DNA of 64,000 nucleotides from Mermis nigrescens (taxonomy: Eukaryota > Nematoda > Enoplea > Mermithida > Mermithidae), in assembly GCA_036768485.1 (NCBI GenBank), contig JAVLUZ010000399.1:46558-110557 (forward strand), given 5' to 3'. Position numbers and translations under genes: made by a program. The first letter of the stretch is position 1. Each line of letters opens with the position of its first letter. Positions 33,166-43,969 of this stretch are shown in pieces. Under the pieces are notes generated by a model. The model had not been told where the DNA came from and did no database searches. It was given only the letters and a program-made list of their open reading frames with translations.

Positions 33166-35990
33166 GGGCCGTATTCAGGGGGGCTGGGGGCAGTGATGGG
33201 ACCGAGGCCTCGGCCTCGGCAATCCTCGGCGTTTTTGGAGCCTCGGCCTCGGCGCCGAGGGTGAAGCTGAAAAGTGCCGAGGCGCCGAGGCTTAAACTCA
33301 AATTTGAATAAGTTTAATATATCCATTCAATATTAACTATTTAGAATGCATCTGCAGTACACAGGCTATTTTTTACCTATAAACTTTTCTTATGGTTTTA
33401 GTCGCGTACCCGGTTACACCAGGTTACATACAGCAAAGTGCCAATTTATTATTCATGTGATGACTAAGTTTTAATTCTCATGCTCGCTACATGGATCAGA
33501 AACACATTCCCATAGGGGGTGAGGGAGGGTTATTACCCCCTCTCAGGGTACAAGACTCAAGTCACTGTCAGACGATTTTTGGTGAAAACCTTTAGAATAT
33601 TTTTGAACTTAATTTTTACTTTGGCAAAAGTGCAGCTAACTATTAGAATTTCACGAAGTGATACAGTATTTTTGAATGTAAGCAAGAGTAAATAGACAAA
33701 CTATCACTATGAAACATGCATGTAACGGCTCAAAATTTTCGGGAGGGGCTCCTCGGCATACATGTAACGGCTTGAAATTTCGGGTAGGGGTCCCTGGCTA
33801 TTTTTAGAAGGAAAGGGGATTAGCGACTATAATTCTATGTCAAAAATGGCAAAAGCACCTAAAAATAGCCAACAAAGCGCAAATTTTCGCCAAAAATGGG
33901 GAGGGTGGGTCAAAATTTTCTGACGGTGGAGGGAAGATGTGGGGACGACGTCCAACCCTGGGTGGGTAGGGAATTCCTCAAAGCCCCCTTTACACGTATG
34001 GTTTTCGGTCATTTTTATGGGAGAGGGGGTAAATGATCACGAATTTTCGTCCGAAAACCGCAAAAACGCACCTAAAAATGGCCAATAAATGCAGGTTTTG
34101 CCAAACATCAATGTCGGCTCGTGCATTTTTTTGGAGCCATTTTTATACAATGTTAAAATATTTTCTTGGACAAAGTGGTATTAAATATATCGTTTTTGAG
34201 TATTTTTAGGAAATTTCAAAAATTTTTGCGCTTCGCGCAAAAATATCGCTAATATGCTGTATTTAGATTGAAGCAGGGGCATTAAACACTCAAAAATCAA
34301 TTTTTGTGTAATCCGGCATCTTTATGCAGATTTAAATATCTTTTGTGTCTATTTATTCTGTTTTTAAAAATTTTATGCAAAATAAGTACTATTTAATAAC
34401 TTTGCACTTTTTTGCCGTTCAAAGATAAAATTGACTAATTTATCCCGATGTTGCATTGGATTTCTAAGCAAAGTAGTGCTTATTACTAGATTTAATTGGC
34501 ATATTACAATATCTGTAATATTTCTGATTTTGTAGTATAAGTTGTTTTAGCTTTCTTAGTTGAGTTTTATGTGTATATTTCATCAAAAGCTCATAAAAAT
34601 TTCGAGCGCTTCGCGATGAAGTAATATTATCAACTAAATTCAGGCCGAATTATCACATTTAGGGCCACGGTTTTTGTATTCGGCAAATATTTTTCATAAT
34701 ATAAAGAGACTTGTCAGGACCGTCTTCGTACATGCACAAAGATTTTTGGAGAGACAAAAACTGTAAAAAGGTGTAAAATTCCCGAAAATTTTCGGCGCAT
34801 CAGTAATTGTCTGTCCTATATATCTTTAAAATAGTAGAATTTGCATTTAGAATGGGAAAATGTCAAATATTCAGAAAACCAGGAATTAGCTAAGATACAC
34901 TACCAAAGGTCGAAGAACCCTGACCACACTAAATCGCTACTGTACCATACTATAATAGTACACAAAAACTTGCATGTACAAAATGATCAAAGACTTTTGA
35001 ATATTATCTTTGTACATGTAAAAAAGGTATCTTGCACAAAAAACACTGTTTAGGACTGCATGCCGGTTGCAGGTCACACACTGGCAGTGTGTAAAAATGT
35101 GTATGTTAAAAAATATATCTATATAAAATATCTACAAAAATTTGTTCGCTCATACAAAGACACTACTTAATTTACTGGTCCCCCACTTTGGGATTTCACC
35201 CTTCCCTCAACTCTGGACCTTGGGAAACTATGATCGGAGAGTACAGTGCAGTTTCCGTCATATTACCTACCACACCAGAATCGAATGACTGAAAAAGCGT
35301 GTTTAAAATGCATTACTGCAAAAGCGAGCACAACAATGGCTACAGTTCTGTCTTTACATAGCTTATTTCGTTTGTTCATTTATTTCTTCGACACTCTTTT
35401 CTTATTTATAGTAATACAAGTTTTTAAGTGCTTGTTCAGCCATATTTTTTATTAACTTTTCCAAGTCTTCAACGGCAACTTGTTAAATTAAGTATGCTTT
35501 CATGCTGCTGACTTTATTCAATTAATCCTTCACACATTTGATCCACTATTATTGAAAATAAGAATGAATTGTTTGGCATTCGATAAAGTGTTTAGCATTA
35601 CGATTATTCTCTAGCTCATGTGCATACAAAATATTCTAAGAGTACTATTTATGGGTATAGGTATATAAGCTTTACCCTCGGCATTACCCTCGGCCTCGGC
35701 CGAGGCAAGGAATTCAAGTCGCCTCGGCCGAGGCCGAGGCCGAGGGTCCAAAAAGTACCCTCGGTCCGATCACTGGCTGGGGGTTGGCCCCCTGGAAATG
35801 AAAAATAATTTTTGAAACACGAAAAAATGAAACCTTCTCAAAGTAGGTCTTGAAATTTTTTCCATTGCATAGAGCTCATTGAGATATGCTCAAAAATTCC
35901 TTTATTTTTGCCCATCTAATGGTTCTTGATATATTTGACCTCAAAATTTTCGCCCCTCCCCCCAAAATAAAATCCAGGATACGGGCCTGG
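33166..35990. mobile_element. R5 TIR element carrying a hAT-like insertion
   Basis: Left GGGCCGTATTCAGG and right (inverted) CCAGGCCCGTATCCTGG. Flanks ATAAGATTA and ATAAGATAA differ at one of nine bases. Minus the nested element it is only about 240 bp. Single R5-like ends (CCGTATCCAGGATT) also occur near 23250, 39660 and 54400. Confidence 0.6.
33191..35775. mobile_element. hAT-like element, CCGAGG-rich ends, copy B
   Basis: The terminus CAGTGATGGGACCGAGG pairs with CCTCGGTCCGATCACTG at the right. GCTGGGGG flanks it perfectly on both sides (33183-33190 and 35776-35783). Body sequence matches copy A at 9087-12791. No transposase frame. Confidence 0.85.
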
Positions 35991-36779
35991 ATAAGATAAT
36001 CGCGTCCGGTGGTGAAGCACCCATTTCATTATTGCTGCTGCTAGCCATTAAAAATTAAGTGCCATAGTTTAGTAAGCAACCAAAGACGGCAGAAGGCAAC
36101 ATGATATACTTCAGTTTACGATATTGAACTATAATAAGAATCATCAACAACGTCCAAATGAAAGAACAATAATATTTTTAAATGATAAGGAACAAATGAA
36201 ACAATACTAGGAGAGTGTTTACAAATGATGAAATAAGCATCCCGCAATATTGTTTTACATCGATTTTAAAAAACCAAAAGAACCAAAAACCAGGCCGATT
36301 TTCAAACCATAAAAACCAAAAAACCAAGCGCGGTCAACCCTGCTGAAATATGATATGTTCGATGAAACTGAGATCGTTATGCATTTTTGTTGATTTTAGC
36401 TACCTATCATCGTTTGTTCCCAGCAATTTGGTTGACATAGACCAGACCCAAAATTTTTTTCCGCTTTTTCCACCCATTTTCCATATTTTTTTGGGAAGTC
36501 TAAAAACGTTAAAAATAGAACGCCAGATTGTTTTTCGATTTCCCGTGCTTGCTTTAATCGCCTCCTCAGTTTTTTTTGTGCCTAATGCCATTTGCTCATT
36601 TCATTATGAGAAATTGACAGCGAGTGAGACATTTGAAGCTAAGAATATTTCGAAAAACAATGAGTGATTTTTTAAGATTATGAATCTGGGAAAATTCAAT
36701 TTAGAGCTAAGTTGCGGGATTATTTGAAGTTTTAGTTTGGACCTTATTCTAAAATTTTATAATCCTAGTCAACCACTCT

Positions 36780-36935
36780 TATTTAGATGAATCAGCTTCA
36801 ATTTTTGGCCGGAAAAGCTTCTAAAAATGGTCAAAAAATGCAATTTTCAGCCCGAAATGGGGAGGGATGTAGAAAATTTCTGACTCTAAGAATAAGGGAC
36901 AACCAACTCCGGATGGGAGAACCCCTATCTTTTTT
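36780..36935 (+). repeat. R9 repeat copy
   Basis: CAATTTTTGGCCGGAAAAGC through GGGAGGGATG..AACCCC, matching the G/C-tract R9 family. Confidence 0.45.
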
Positions 36936-36939
36936 TTAC

Positions 36940-38341
36940 AAGCATAACTTTCTCTTGTAATTAATAACGGTGCTATCCATTGTTTTTATAGGCAAGACAG
37001 GTCTTGTGTTAATAGGCGCAATTTTAAGAAGTCGTTAATTCTATATTTCAGTTCGTGGGTTGACGAAAGAGTCATTACGGCACTGTGATGGGCCTCTTGT
37101 TTGATAACGTGATGTAATTAGTTTCAACGATGTGCTGGAAGAGGATGAACGATAAGTTTTTAATATTTTAAAAGTTGTACTCTTTGTCTGGTCGGTTTTC
37201 GTTTTCTAGCTTTTCTGATGCTCCACAGCCTTTTGGATTTCTATCGATTGATTTACGCGGACGAGCATTTGCTGCGAAGGTCCTAAATTAACGACTCGGG
37301 CTGTTGCTGAAGTGGTCCTGTTGCGTGATTTTGCGTAATTAAAATTTAAAAATTGGTTTGAATGCCTGCATGGAATGCAGCAACATATATGTATTAGACA
37401 TAGCACCTCTTAAACTTGTGCATAGTATAATATTTTGCGCCTTAACTGGTGATACTAAGACAATGCTTGTTGCTCCTCTTTAATGCGATATTCTTACTTA
37501 TTTTGGGGAAATAAATGAAAAATTCTTAATTTCTCCATTCTAAATGTTAGCTATATAGTAGTGATTTCCTAGTCGTGCAGGTCAAAAGTTATGGATTTTT
37601 GCTAAATATTTTTTCAAGTTGACATATAGCTCCTGACTGCGCCTTAAATGGTGATTATACGTGACCAATGATCCTGTACTGTTACTAATTTGCAGAATAT
37701 CGAATTACAATGAGTCATGAAAATACTTTTGCCTTTTTAATCTCAAATACTATTTCATTATGTTCATCTTACCTAAGGATCGTTGTGCATTGATTTCTTT
37801 GTGACATTATTTGTAATTTACCTTGATCAGCCAGTCAGTTATGTGATCATTTGTTTTATTTTTTCGGAAGAATAATGTTTAAATTACCATTCACTTCTTA
37901 ACTTTGTTTTTGACGCATTTATTCCCCCATGATTTTAGAGTTCAAAAACGCACTACAGACAAAGACAGGTTCATAGACTTTTTGTGTGTTGATCTTTGAC
38001 CATAAACGAAAATGAAAAATTTTATTTAAGTAAACCAATCTTTTTCTAGTTTAATATGTGGGACGTAGTTGCATTCGGTGATAAATTCTCTGTCGATCGT
38101 TCTACTAAAAAAATCGACCCAGTCAGTCTGTAGTGATCAGTTCAAGAGCGTGTAATAACTTTTGGCACATCCTGTGATATATACTGCAGCTTCTGACTTT
38201 ACATTAACATTCACTCTTAATGATAACTATCAAGCCTTCTATGTGGCATCACTCACTTGTACGTTCTTTATTATTGTCGTGGTTTATAATGTTTTGTTCA
38301 ACGTTTTTAGTAGTTTATAAATTTCAATTTATTGGGTAAAA
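36940..38341. other. Repeat-poor region upstream of the zinc-knuckle gene
   Basis: No certain gene. An open piece after a good acceptor (GGTTTTCGTTTTCTAG, about 37210) reads FSDAPQPFGFLSIDLRGRAF on the plus strand, while the minus strand of the same DNA reads VVNLGPSQQMLVRVNQSIEI. One may be an exon; I cannot choose between them. Confidence 0.25.
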
Positions 38342-39283
38342 ATGAACCAAAATAGTAACGCGACTGTTATCTCTCAAGGCGATAGTCGCAATCGCAATGT
38401 TCGACAGGAAAAGCCGTACCAGGATATTAAGCGTTCTATGGTTAGTTATGGATTTAGTACAATTGAGTTTTTTATATTAACTTTAAATTGTAGAGCTCAT
38501 ACTACATATGTATTTCAATCTTGATTGAATTTTCATTATTTTTAATTTACATTTGTCAGCTATATGAATTAGATATATTTTTCGCTGCATTACAGATGCA
38601 TAAATGAATACGCACAGTATTATTAATAAGCTATAATCTATATATGTAGATCTTAATTTCTAGGCTACGAGTGCATTTCTGGCGATCTAAAATATATCAT
38701 TGATCAAGTCAGATTCATTTTGGTAGATAAATTGAGTGCACTATTATTTTGTGCGAATAAATTGAGTGCACTATTATTTTGTGCGAATTAAATATTTACT
38801 TGTTTACTTAGACTAATTTTCGAAATTCTATGTATAAATATTTATAAAATAATTCCGATTAGCCTTATTTCTGTGCATTGACTAGTCAAATCATGTGAAT
38901 AATTTTAAAAACTTTAAACATCGGTGTTTGGTTTCATAATTAACTTTCTATTTATGGTTATATTTTAGAAAACTCATTACTGTTTCTTGCAGCCGTATTA
39001 CTGGCCAGCTGCAATGTGTTATTTATGCAAAAGTGAGCATGGTGGCAAATGCCCTATGCTGAGACTAAACAAATGCTTCAGATGCGGGGATGAAAATCAT
39101 TCAGTTGAAAGATGCACACTGCCCAAGAAGCGATCGACTGCATCCGTCTGTAAGCAAAAACTTCGTAGTCAAGTCCGCAAATCTTTGGCAAATGTGTCGG
39201 GAAACGACCCGAAAGGTTTTTCGTGGTCAGCAGTGAAACCGGCAGTCCTAAGGACTCAGTATGGCGTGGCATCGCAAAGCAGG
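38342..39283 (+). CDS. Spliced zinc-knuckle protein gene (two exons seen, likely continues)
   Basis: Exon 1, 38342-38440, starts at ATG and reads MNQNSNATVISQGDSRN..KPYQDIKRSM, with donor ATG|GTTAGT. The intron is 552 bp with acceptor CTGTTTCTTGCAG. Exon 2, 38993-39283, is 97 codons in phase 0: PYYWPAAMCYLCKSEHGGKC, then RLNKCFRCGDENHSVERC, then a basic tail. CFRCGDENHSVERC is a C-x2-C-x4-H-x4-C zinc knuckle, which binds single-stranded nucleic acid; CYLCKSEHGGKC is a shorter C-x2-C-x3-H-x3-C variant. A donor AGG|GTATGT ends exon 2 in phase; without splicing the frame stops after VCI at 39295. This is either a host RNA-binding protein or a domesticated Gag-like gene. Confidence 0.6.
38731..38790 (+). 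repeat. 30-bp direct duplication inside intron
   Basis: ATTGAGTGCACTATTATTTT + GTGCGAATAA twice in tandem. Confidence 0.8.
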
Positions 39284-39690
39284 GTATGTATTTAGCGTGT
39301 GTGAGTATGCATAAAAATTTATTTTTATTTTTGTTCATGTATTTAATTAAAGATTATTGTTATTGTATGTTTGAAAATACATAAAGCCATGTTTATGCCA
39401 AAGTTTTTTATTCCTCCATAAAAATAAAGTAAAGCCCTTCTAGAACATGCTGTTACTGGCTCTTTGCTTAAGACACTTATGTGTACCACTTAGGCGTTGC
39501 ATTTTAGCTACACCCCCATAATAAAATGATCAAGAATTAGCCATTCTACACAAGTTTAGTAATGCTAATGGATAGCACAGTCATCTACAGGAAGCGCCAG
39601 AAATGGTATTTTTCTCCCATCATCAATTTCTCTGCACTTTTTGATAGATTGTTTATCCAGGCCCTTATCCTGGATCCGGCCAAGGGGATG
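39284..39690. other. No further exon identified
   Basis: Downstream of the zinc-knuckle exon 2. AT-rich, ending with an R5-like end near 39655. Confidence 0.35.
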
Positions 39691-40345
39691 GCTGACCCAA
39701 CATAAATTGGTCTATATCTAGGGAAATTCGTCGAGATGGCCCACACAAACCGTGTATTTCGACGTTTCTCGACATGCTCTAACCATTAGGATCATAAGAT
39801 TCGAAATTTTTTTGAAACGCTTATCAAAGTTGCACACCGTCAGGTTAGTCAGGTGCACTCTTTTTTTATTTTGTACAAAGGTCCGTTTGTACATGGAAAA
39901 AGACGATATCAAAAACTCATTGAGCAATTTGTACCATATACGATCTTGAGGGAGGTTTGACGGGATCCCCCCAGAAAATTTTCGACCCCCCTCGCAAAAA
40001 TTTTTTAACCCTATCCCTGAATTGGCGGTGTTTTGAAAGTTCCCAGAAAATTTGTAAAAATTTGTTGAAAAGATATTTTTTAAGCGTTTTTAGCTATCTA
40101 TTTGCTCAAAACTGCAAAATTTTCGGCCATCATACTCATGTTTTGACTATAATTGTGTTCAATTTGTGCCAACTTTTTTTTGATTTTTTTCGAATTTTTT
40201 TGTTTTTATGCTCTAGAAAGATAGAGCATCATCATAAACGCTGAAAAATTATGTTTTTGACGCGTACCTACCATTTTTGGACCCAAAAAAGGCACTTCAT
40301 AATTTCCCACACCCCCTCCCCTCCTAGAATTACCAGTGTGGTTTG
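39690..40345 (+). repeat. R11 and R7 repeats
   Basis: 39695-39810 is R11 (AACATAAATTGGTCTATATC). 39957-40345 is R7, including TTTTTAGCTATCTATTTGCT, TTATGCTCTAGAAAGATAGA and GGACCCAAAAAAGGCACTT, matching 44745-45135. Confidence 0.65.
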
Positions 40346-40349
40346 TACA

Positions 40350-41039
40350 TAAAAAATGCTGGTGCAGTATTATATATACAGTACCTATGCATTCTATGTA
40401 TTACGTGAATACTAAATGCACACGTTTCAACCTGTGACTGTAAAAATTACAAAAATTTATTAAACCATCATAATAAATCTTCGGAAGTTCTGGTATTTTT
40501 TGCGTTTTCATATAAATTTTCTGCTTTTCTGTTGTCAGACACATATGTAGATAGTATAGATCCCTGTATTTGCGCTGAACGTTAAGAATCCTGTTAATAC
40601 TTCCTAAAACACAATTTTGAAGCTCTGTAATCGTCAGCAAAACAGAAATTTTGAAACTGATTTAAAACGACTTTCTCATCATTCCCATGTCATTCAAATA
40701 AAGTTTAGACTGATAGGACGAGACGATAATGCCTTAAATAGCTGAATTAGTGTGAAATCGAGAGGGACTAAAATATTTCGGCTGATTTAAACATAAAAGT
40801 CAGTGCTAGAACTTTGTAAATACAAATAAAACAGTTATAGACGCCGGAAATCTTGATATTTTTTTGACTTTCAAACTTTATTTTCGATGTTATAAACACA
40901 TAGAGAACAAATCATTATATGGATCCTATACTTATGTATACTTAAGTTATTCCGACTCAAAGTACAGCAAATTGCAGTAGGTTTCTGATATTTTTATCGA
41001 TTTTGCTCCCGAAAATTTTTTGTGCATGTATAGTGCTCT
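40350..41039. other. No gene seen
   Basis: A 79-codon minus frame at 40640-40401 has no supporting context. Confidence 0.35.
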
Positions 41040-42132
41040 GGCCTCTAAAAAAACCAGTCGATTTGTAACCTAAAAAACCACCCCTTTTTTCTATAACCAA
41101 AAGGAGATGACTGATGATATTATACGGGCGAACAAGCTATACCGTGAGGATTTCAACTGACCCCTGATCTCTTTCCGGATCGTTCAGAAACTTGAGATAC
41201 GAGTATAAGTTTGTCGAAAAGTTCCTCAAAATTGTCGTTTTTGTGATTTTTTTAAATCATTTTTGAGGGTCAGTATTTCTACCCGTATTCATATTTGCTG
41301 GAATCTTTTATGTTTTCACGTTAGGCTCCCTTGCAGACTAATGTCAGAAAAAAATTTAGTTGTCCTATGTAATCCACATAGCTACAGTGTACCTTCAAAG
41401 TCAAACCTAAACAAAACCAGTTGTAACCTAAAAAAACCAACGCCAATTTTTACTAAACTTAACAAGAATGTGCCTCGTAGCACCTTACATTATGCCTGAT
41501 ATTTATTTTTCACAAAAAATGGTATTCTCCCCAAAAACTGCCAAAAAAGTTCGATTGTAACCTAAAAAAACCACTGTAACCTAAAAAAACCAATGCTAAG
41601 TATATGTATACGTTGCCATGGCAACGAAATTAATTTTGATCAAGTTACATAATTTTGCACTGATTTCTTGTAGAGGATGTAGAACAGACTTACCTAGAGT
41701 TGTTTTTATCACTTGAAGACATTATTTGTGAAATTTATAGAACTTTTAATAAAATTCAGAAAAAATTATTGATTGTTTATAAATGTGATAAAATGAACGG
41801 AAATATCGTAAAAAATGAATTTTTTTGAAAAAATTATGATCATTTAAGCTCAACTAACTATTTTACGCTGCAAACCACGCACTTTGCATAACATTTTGGG
41901 GGTGGTTTTTTTATTTACCATGGTTTTTTTACTTTCCAAATGGAATTTGCTGGTTTTTTTAGTTTTGTCTTTGATCGATTTTTTCTCCAAGACTTAAGAG
42001 ATCTATGAAATCAACTAAGTGGCAGAAGATGGAGCATCGACGGGACATTGCTCTGATTATATAAGTTTCTAGGCTGGGGTGCTTACACAATGAATATATG
42101 CAAAAAATATGAAACGTGGTTTTTTAGAGGCC
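41040..42132. mobile_element. TIR element with internal AACCTAAAAAAACCA repeats
   Basis: The ends are GGCCTCTAAAAAAACCA and its near-perfect inverse. AACCTAAAAAACCA-type copies occur at about 41068, 41426, 41558 and 41578 in the left part. TGGTTTTTTTA-type copies occur at about 41900-41965 in the right part. No clear flanking duplication was found, so the superfamily is open. Confidence 0.5.
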
Positions 42133-42137
42133 ATGAC

Positions 42138-42200
42138 TGTACAAAAACGATGTCAAAAATTCTTTGTACATGCGGAATAATCTTTGCCGAATACAAAAAA
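42138..42200 (-). repeat. R4 fragment
   Basis: TTCTTTGTACATGCGG, then AATCTTTGCCGAATACAAAA, as in the other R4 copies. Confidence 0.55.
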
Positions 42201-42393
42201 TAAAACCGTGCCAGGGAGGGATAAAATCCAGGAATTTTACCATTGTAAATTGCGCTTTTGATTATTTTTACGTCGAAATTCCTTGAAAATTGACTATTTT
42301 TGGCTCAAACTGCTCCACAGTATCTCACTTTGGACCTTTCAGCCGGGTATACTGTCTTACCCCTCTGTATGTGCATGTAAAATGATACTTAAG

Positions 42394-43104
42394 CCTCATT
42401 CATACTCCACGCGTCGCGCCGAACTTGCGAAAATCGCAGCTCGCAGGATCAGATTTGCACGCGAATTCAATTCATACTTTCGCGCGAATCACAGGATTTT
42501 CTGCGACACGATCTTTCAATTCATACTTCCTGCGAAGCGAAAATTGCAACGCAGAATAAATCACGCAACCCAGAAATTTCACCGTGCGATATTCGCGTTT
42601 CAATTCATACTTCATCACGTGCTTTTGTGTGAAAAGTGTCAAAAATGACTATCTTTAGCAACAAATTGACGACGGACGCGAATTCGCGAAATTGGGGATT
42701 GGCGCGAATTCGCGTTTTTTTAGGCAAGTAGTTCCAATTGAAATGTCAATTTTGACGATTTACGGCCCTAGTCGGCCATTATGCAAATGACGCAAACGTC
42801 GAAAGCGTTGAATTTTAATGAGGTGAGTCGAGAAAAGGACAAAGAAAAAATGCGCGAAAAAATCGTGCCATATTTCGCAAGATTCGCAGAAAAAATCGCA
42901 CGTTGCGTCGCAGGAAGACCTAATTTGCGAAAATTAGCAGCAAGTATGAATGGAACACGCGATGCGTTGATTTTTGCAAATTATCGCGCGATTGTTTGCA
43001 AGTATGAATGGATCAAGCGATGCGTCAATTCGCTCGATTTTCGCAAGTTGACCTATTTTTAGAAAAAGTCACGCCATATAATCCTGCGTGAAGTATGAAT
43101 GAGA
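42394..43104. mobile_element. CpG-rich TIR element with TTCATACTT arrays
   Basis: Left CTCATTCATACTCCACGCG pairs with CGTGAAGTATGAATGAG at the right. The left half repeats AATTCATACTT (about 42466, 42521, 42606) and the right half repeats AAGTATGAATG (about 42943, 42998, 43091). TCGCG/CGCGA words are dense, against AT-rich surroundings. Near the centre, ATGACGCAAACGTCGAAAGC leads MTQTSKALNFNE into GAG|GTGAGT, which looks like a small exon start. Confidence 0.55.
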
Positions 43105-43960
43105 TTTTTTGCTGTCTTTTCTAGATCAATACAGAATTTAGTTCGCGTAAATTATTACATTAACTAAGGAAATGAGAACTGATTGTATAGTTGAAATTTG
43201 CTGTTTCTGTTTTTTATTTCATATCCTCATTAAAAACGCTTTAATTGACAAAACGGATGTTAAAATTGAAATAGAAGCAGTTAAGCCATAAGAAATTTTA
43301 GCATTTGGGGCAGTAGAGGACGGCCGATTTTCAGTCGGCATCTATTCACTCATTTCCTTGTTCCATGTCTGGTCACCACATGGCTGTTGGGGACTAGTGT
43401 TTTAAAAGATAAAAAAAGATATATAAAAATCTCCTTTTTAATGGCTGAGTTGTTTAAGTTATGTTAAATCCGACCTATCCCGCTCTGGATGCGCCACATA
43501 AATAGTAATAAAAATTGCAATTAGTTCATGGAAGGCGTGCATGAGTCTGGCAAACTCGTTTTTAATTAATAAGAGAAAAGATAAGATTTTTTTGTAAAAA
43601 AACGTCAAGTCGTTTAAATTTGAGATAGTCATTTCACTACTTAAACATGTTAGGAAAATTGCTAGCCGATACCATTTAATCATAATTTAATGTTATATGC
43701 TCGCTGTATTGGTGTGAAAAGCATACACATATCCCTTACAGTCGTTAAGTTACCTACTCTTACTATCGTTTAAACTATTCTATGATCATTTAATCATTTT
43801 TTATCCCGATTTAGTAAAGTATGCGTAAAATTAGCAGGCACTTATGAGAATTTATAACATGTGAAGATAAAGAGTGCATATTCAGCTCGGGAATATGGTC
43901 TACATGGAATGAAATACATTATTTTGGGTAAATGCTTAATATGTACATAATGTCTCAGAA
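43105..43960. other. No gene seen
   Basis: A 74-codon minus frame (43683-43459) is not supported by splice sites or composition. Confidence 0.35.
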
Positions 43961-43969
43961 CGCTGGGAG

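Larger units (their letters stand above)
32323..36058 (-). pseudogene. Reading frame broken by two nested insertions
   Basis: Three pieces on the minus strand read in one frame once each insertion and one copy of its duplication are ignored. 36058-35991 reads MASSSNNEMGASPPDAI. 33165-33074 reads LFDDGVLSHVKEATEGDLDS, then TKTSGSEIS. 32379-32323 reads on to a TAG. The junctions fall exactly at the target duplications of the R5 element and the Mutator-like element. The frame lies inside the hAT-like element 31628-36342, so it may be the start of that element's transposase gene in an internally deleted copy. The product is not recognised, and a captured host exon is the alternative. Confidence 0.5.
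31628..36342. mobile_element. hAT-like element with perfect TSD, host of a four-level nest
   Basis: The left end TAGGGTTGGAG and right end (inverted) CAGGGTTGACC share AGGGTTG. CTGAAATA flanks it on both sides (31620-31627 and 36343-36350). Subterminal TTTTGGTTTTTT at the left mirrors AAAAACCAAAAAACC at the right. Without the nested insertions it would be about 1.2 kb and would contain a short minus-strand reading frame. Confidence 0.7.

Noticed and set aside
32777..33301. 174-codon minus ORF
   Set aside because: It runs through the 59-bp minisatellite and the CCTCGGC-rich hAT end. Repeated KLYAVKNQRPRLQA-type residues are the repeat translated.
36400..36667. Overlapping ORFs on both strands
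   Set aside because: No splice sites, motif or repeat evidence favours either strand.
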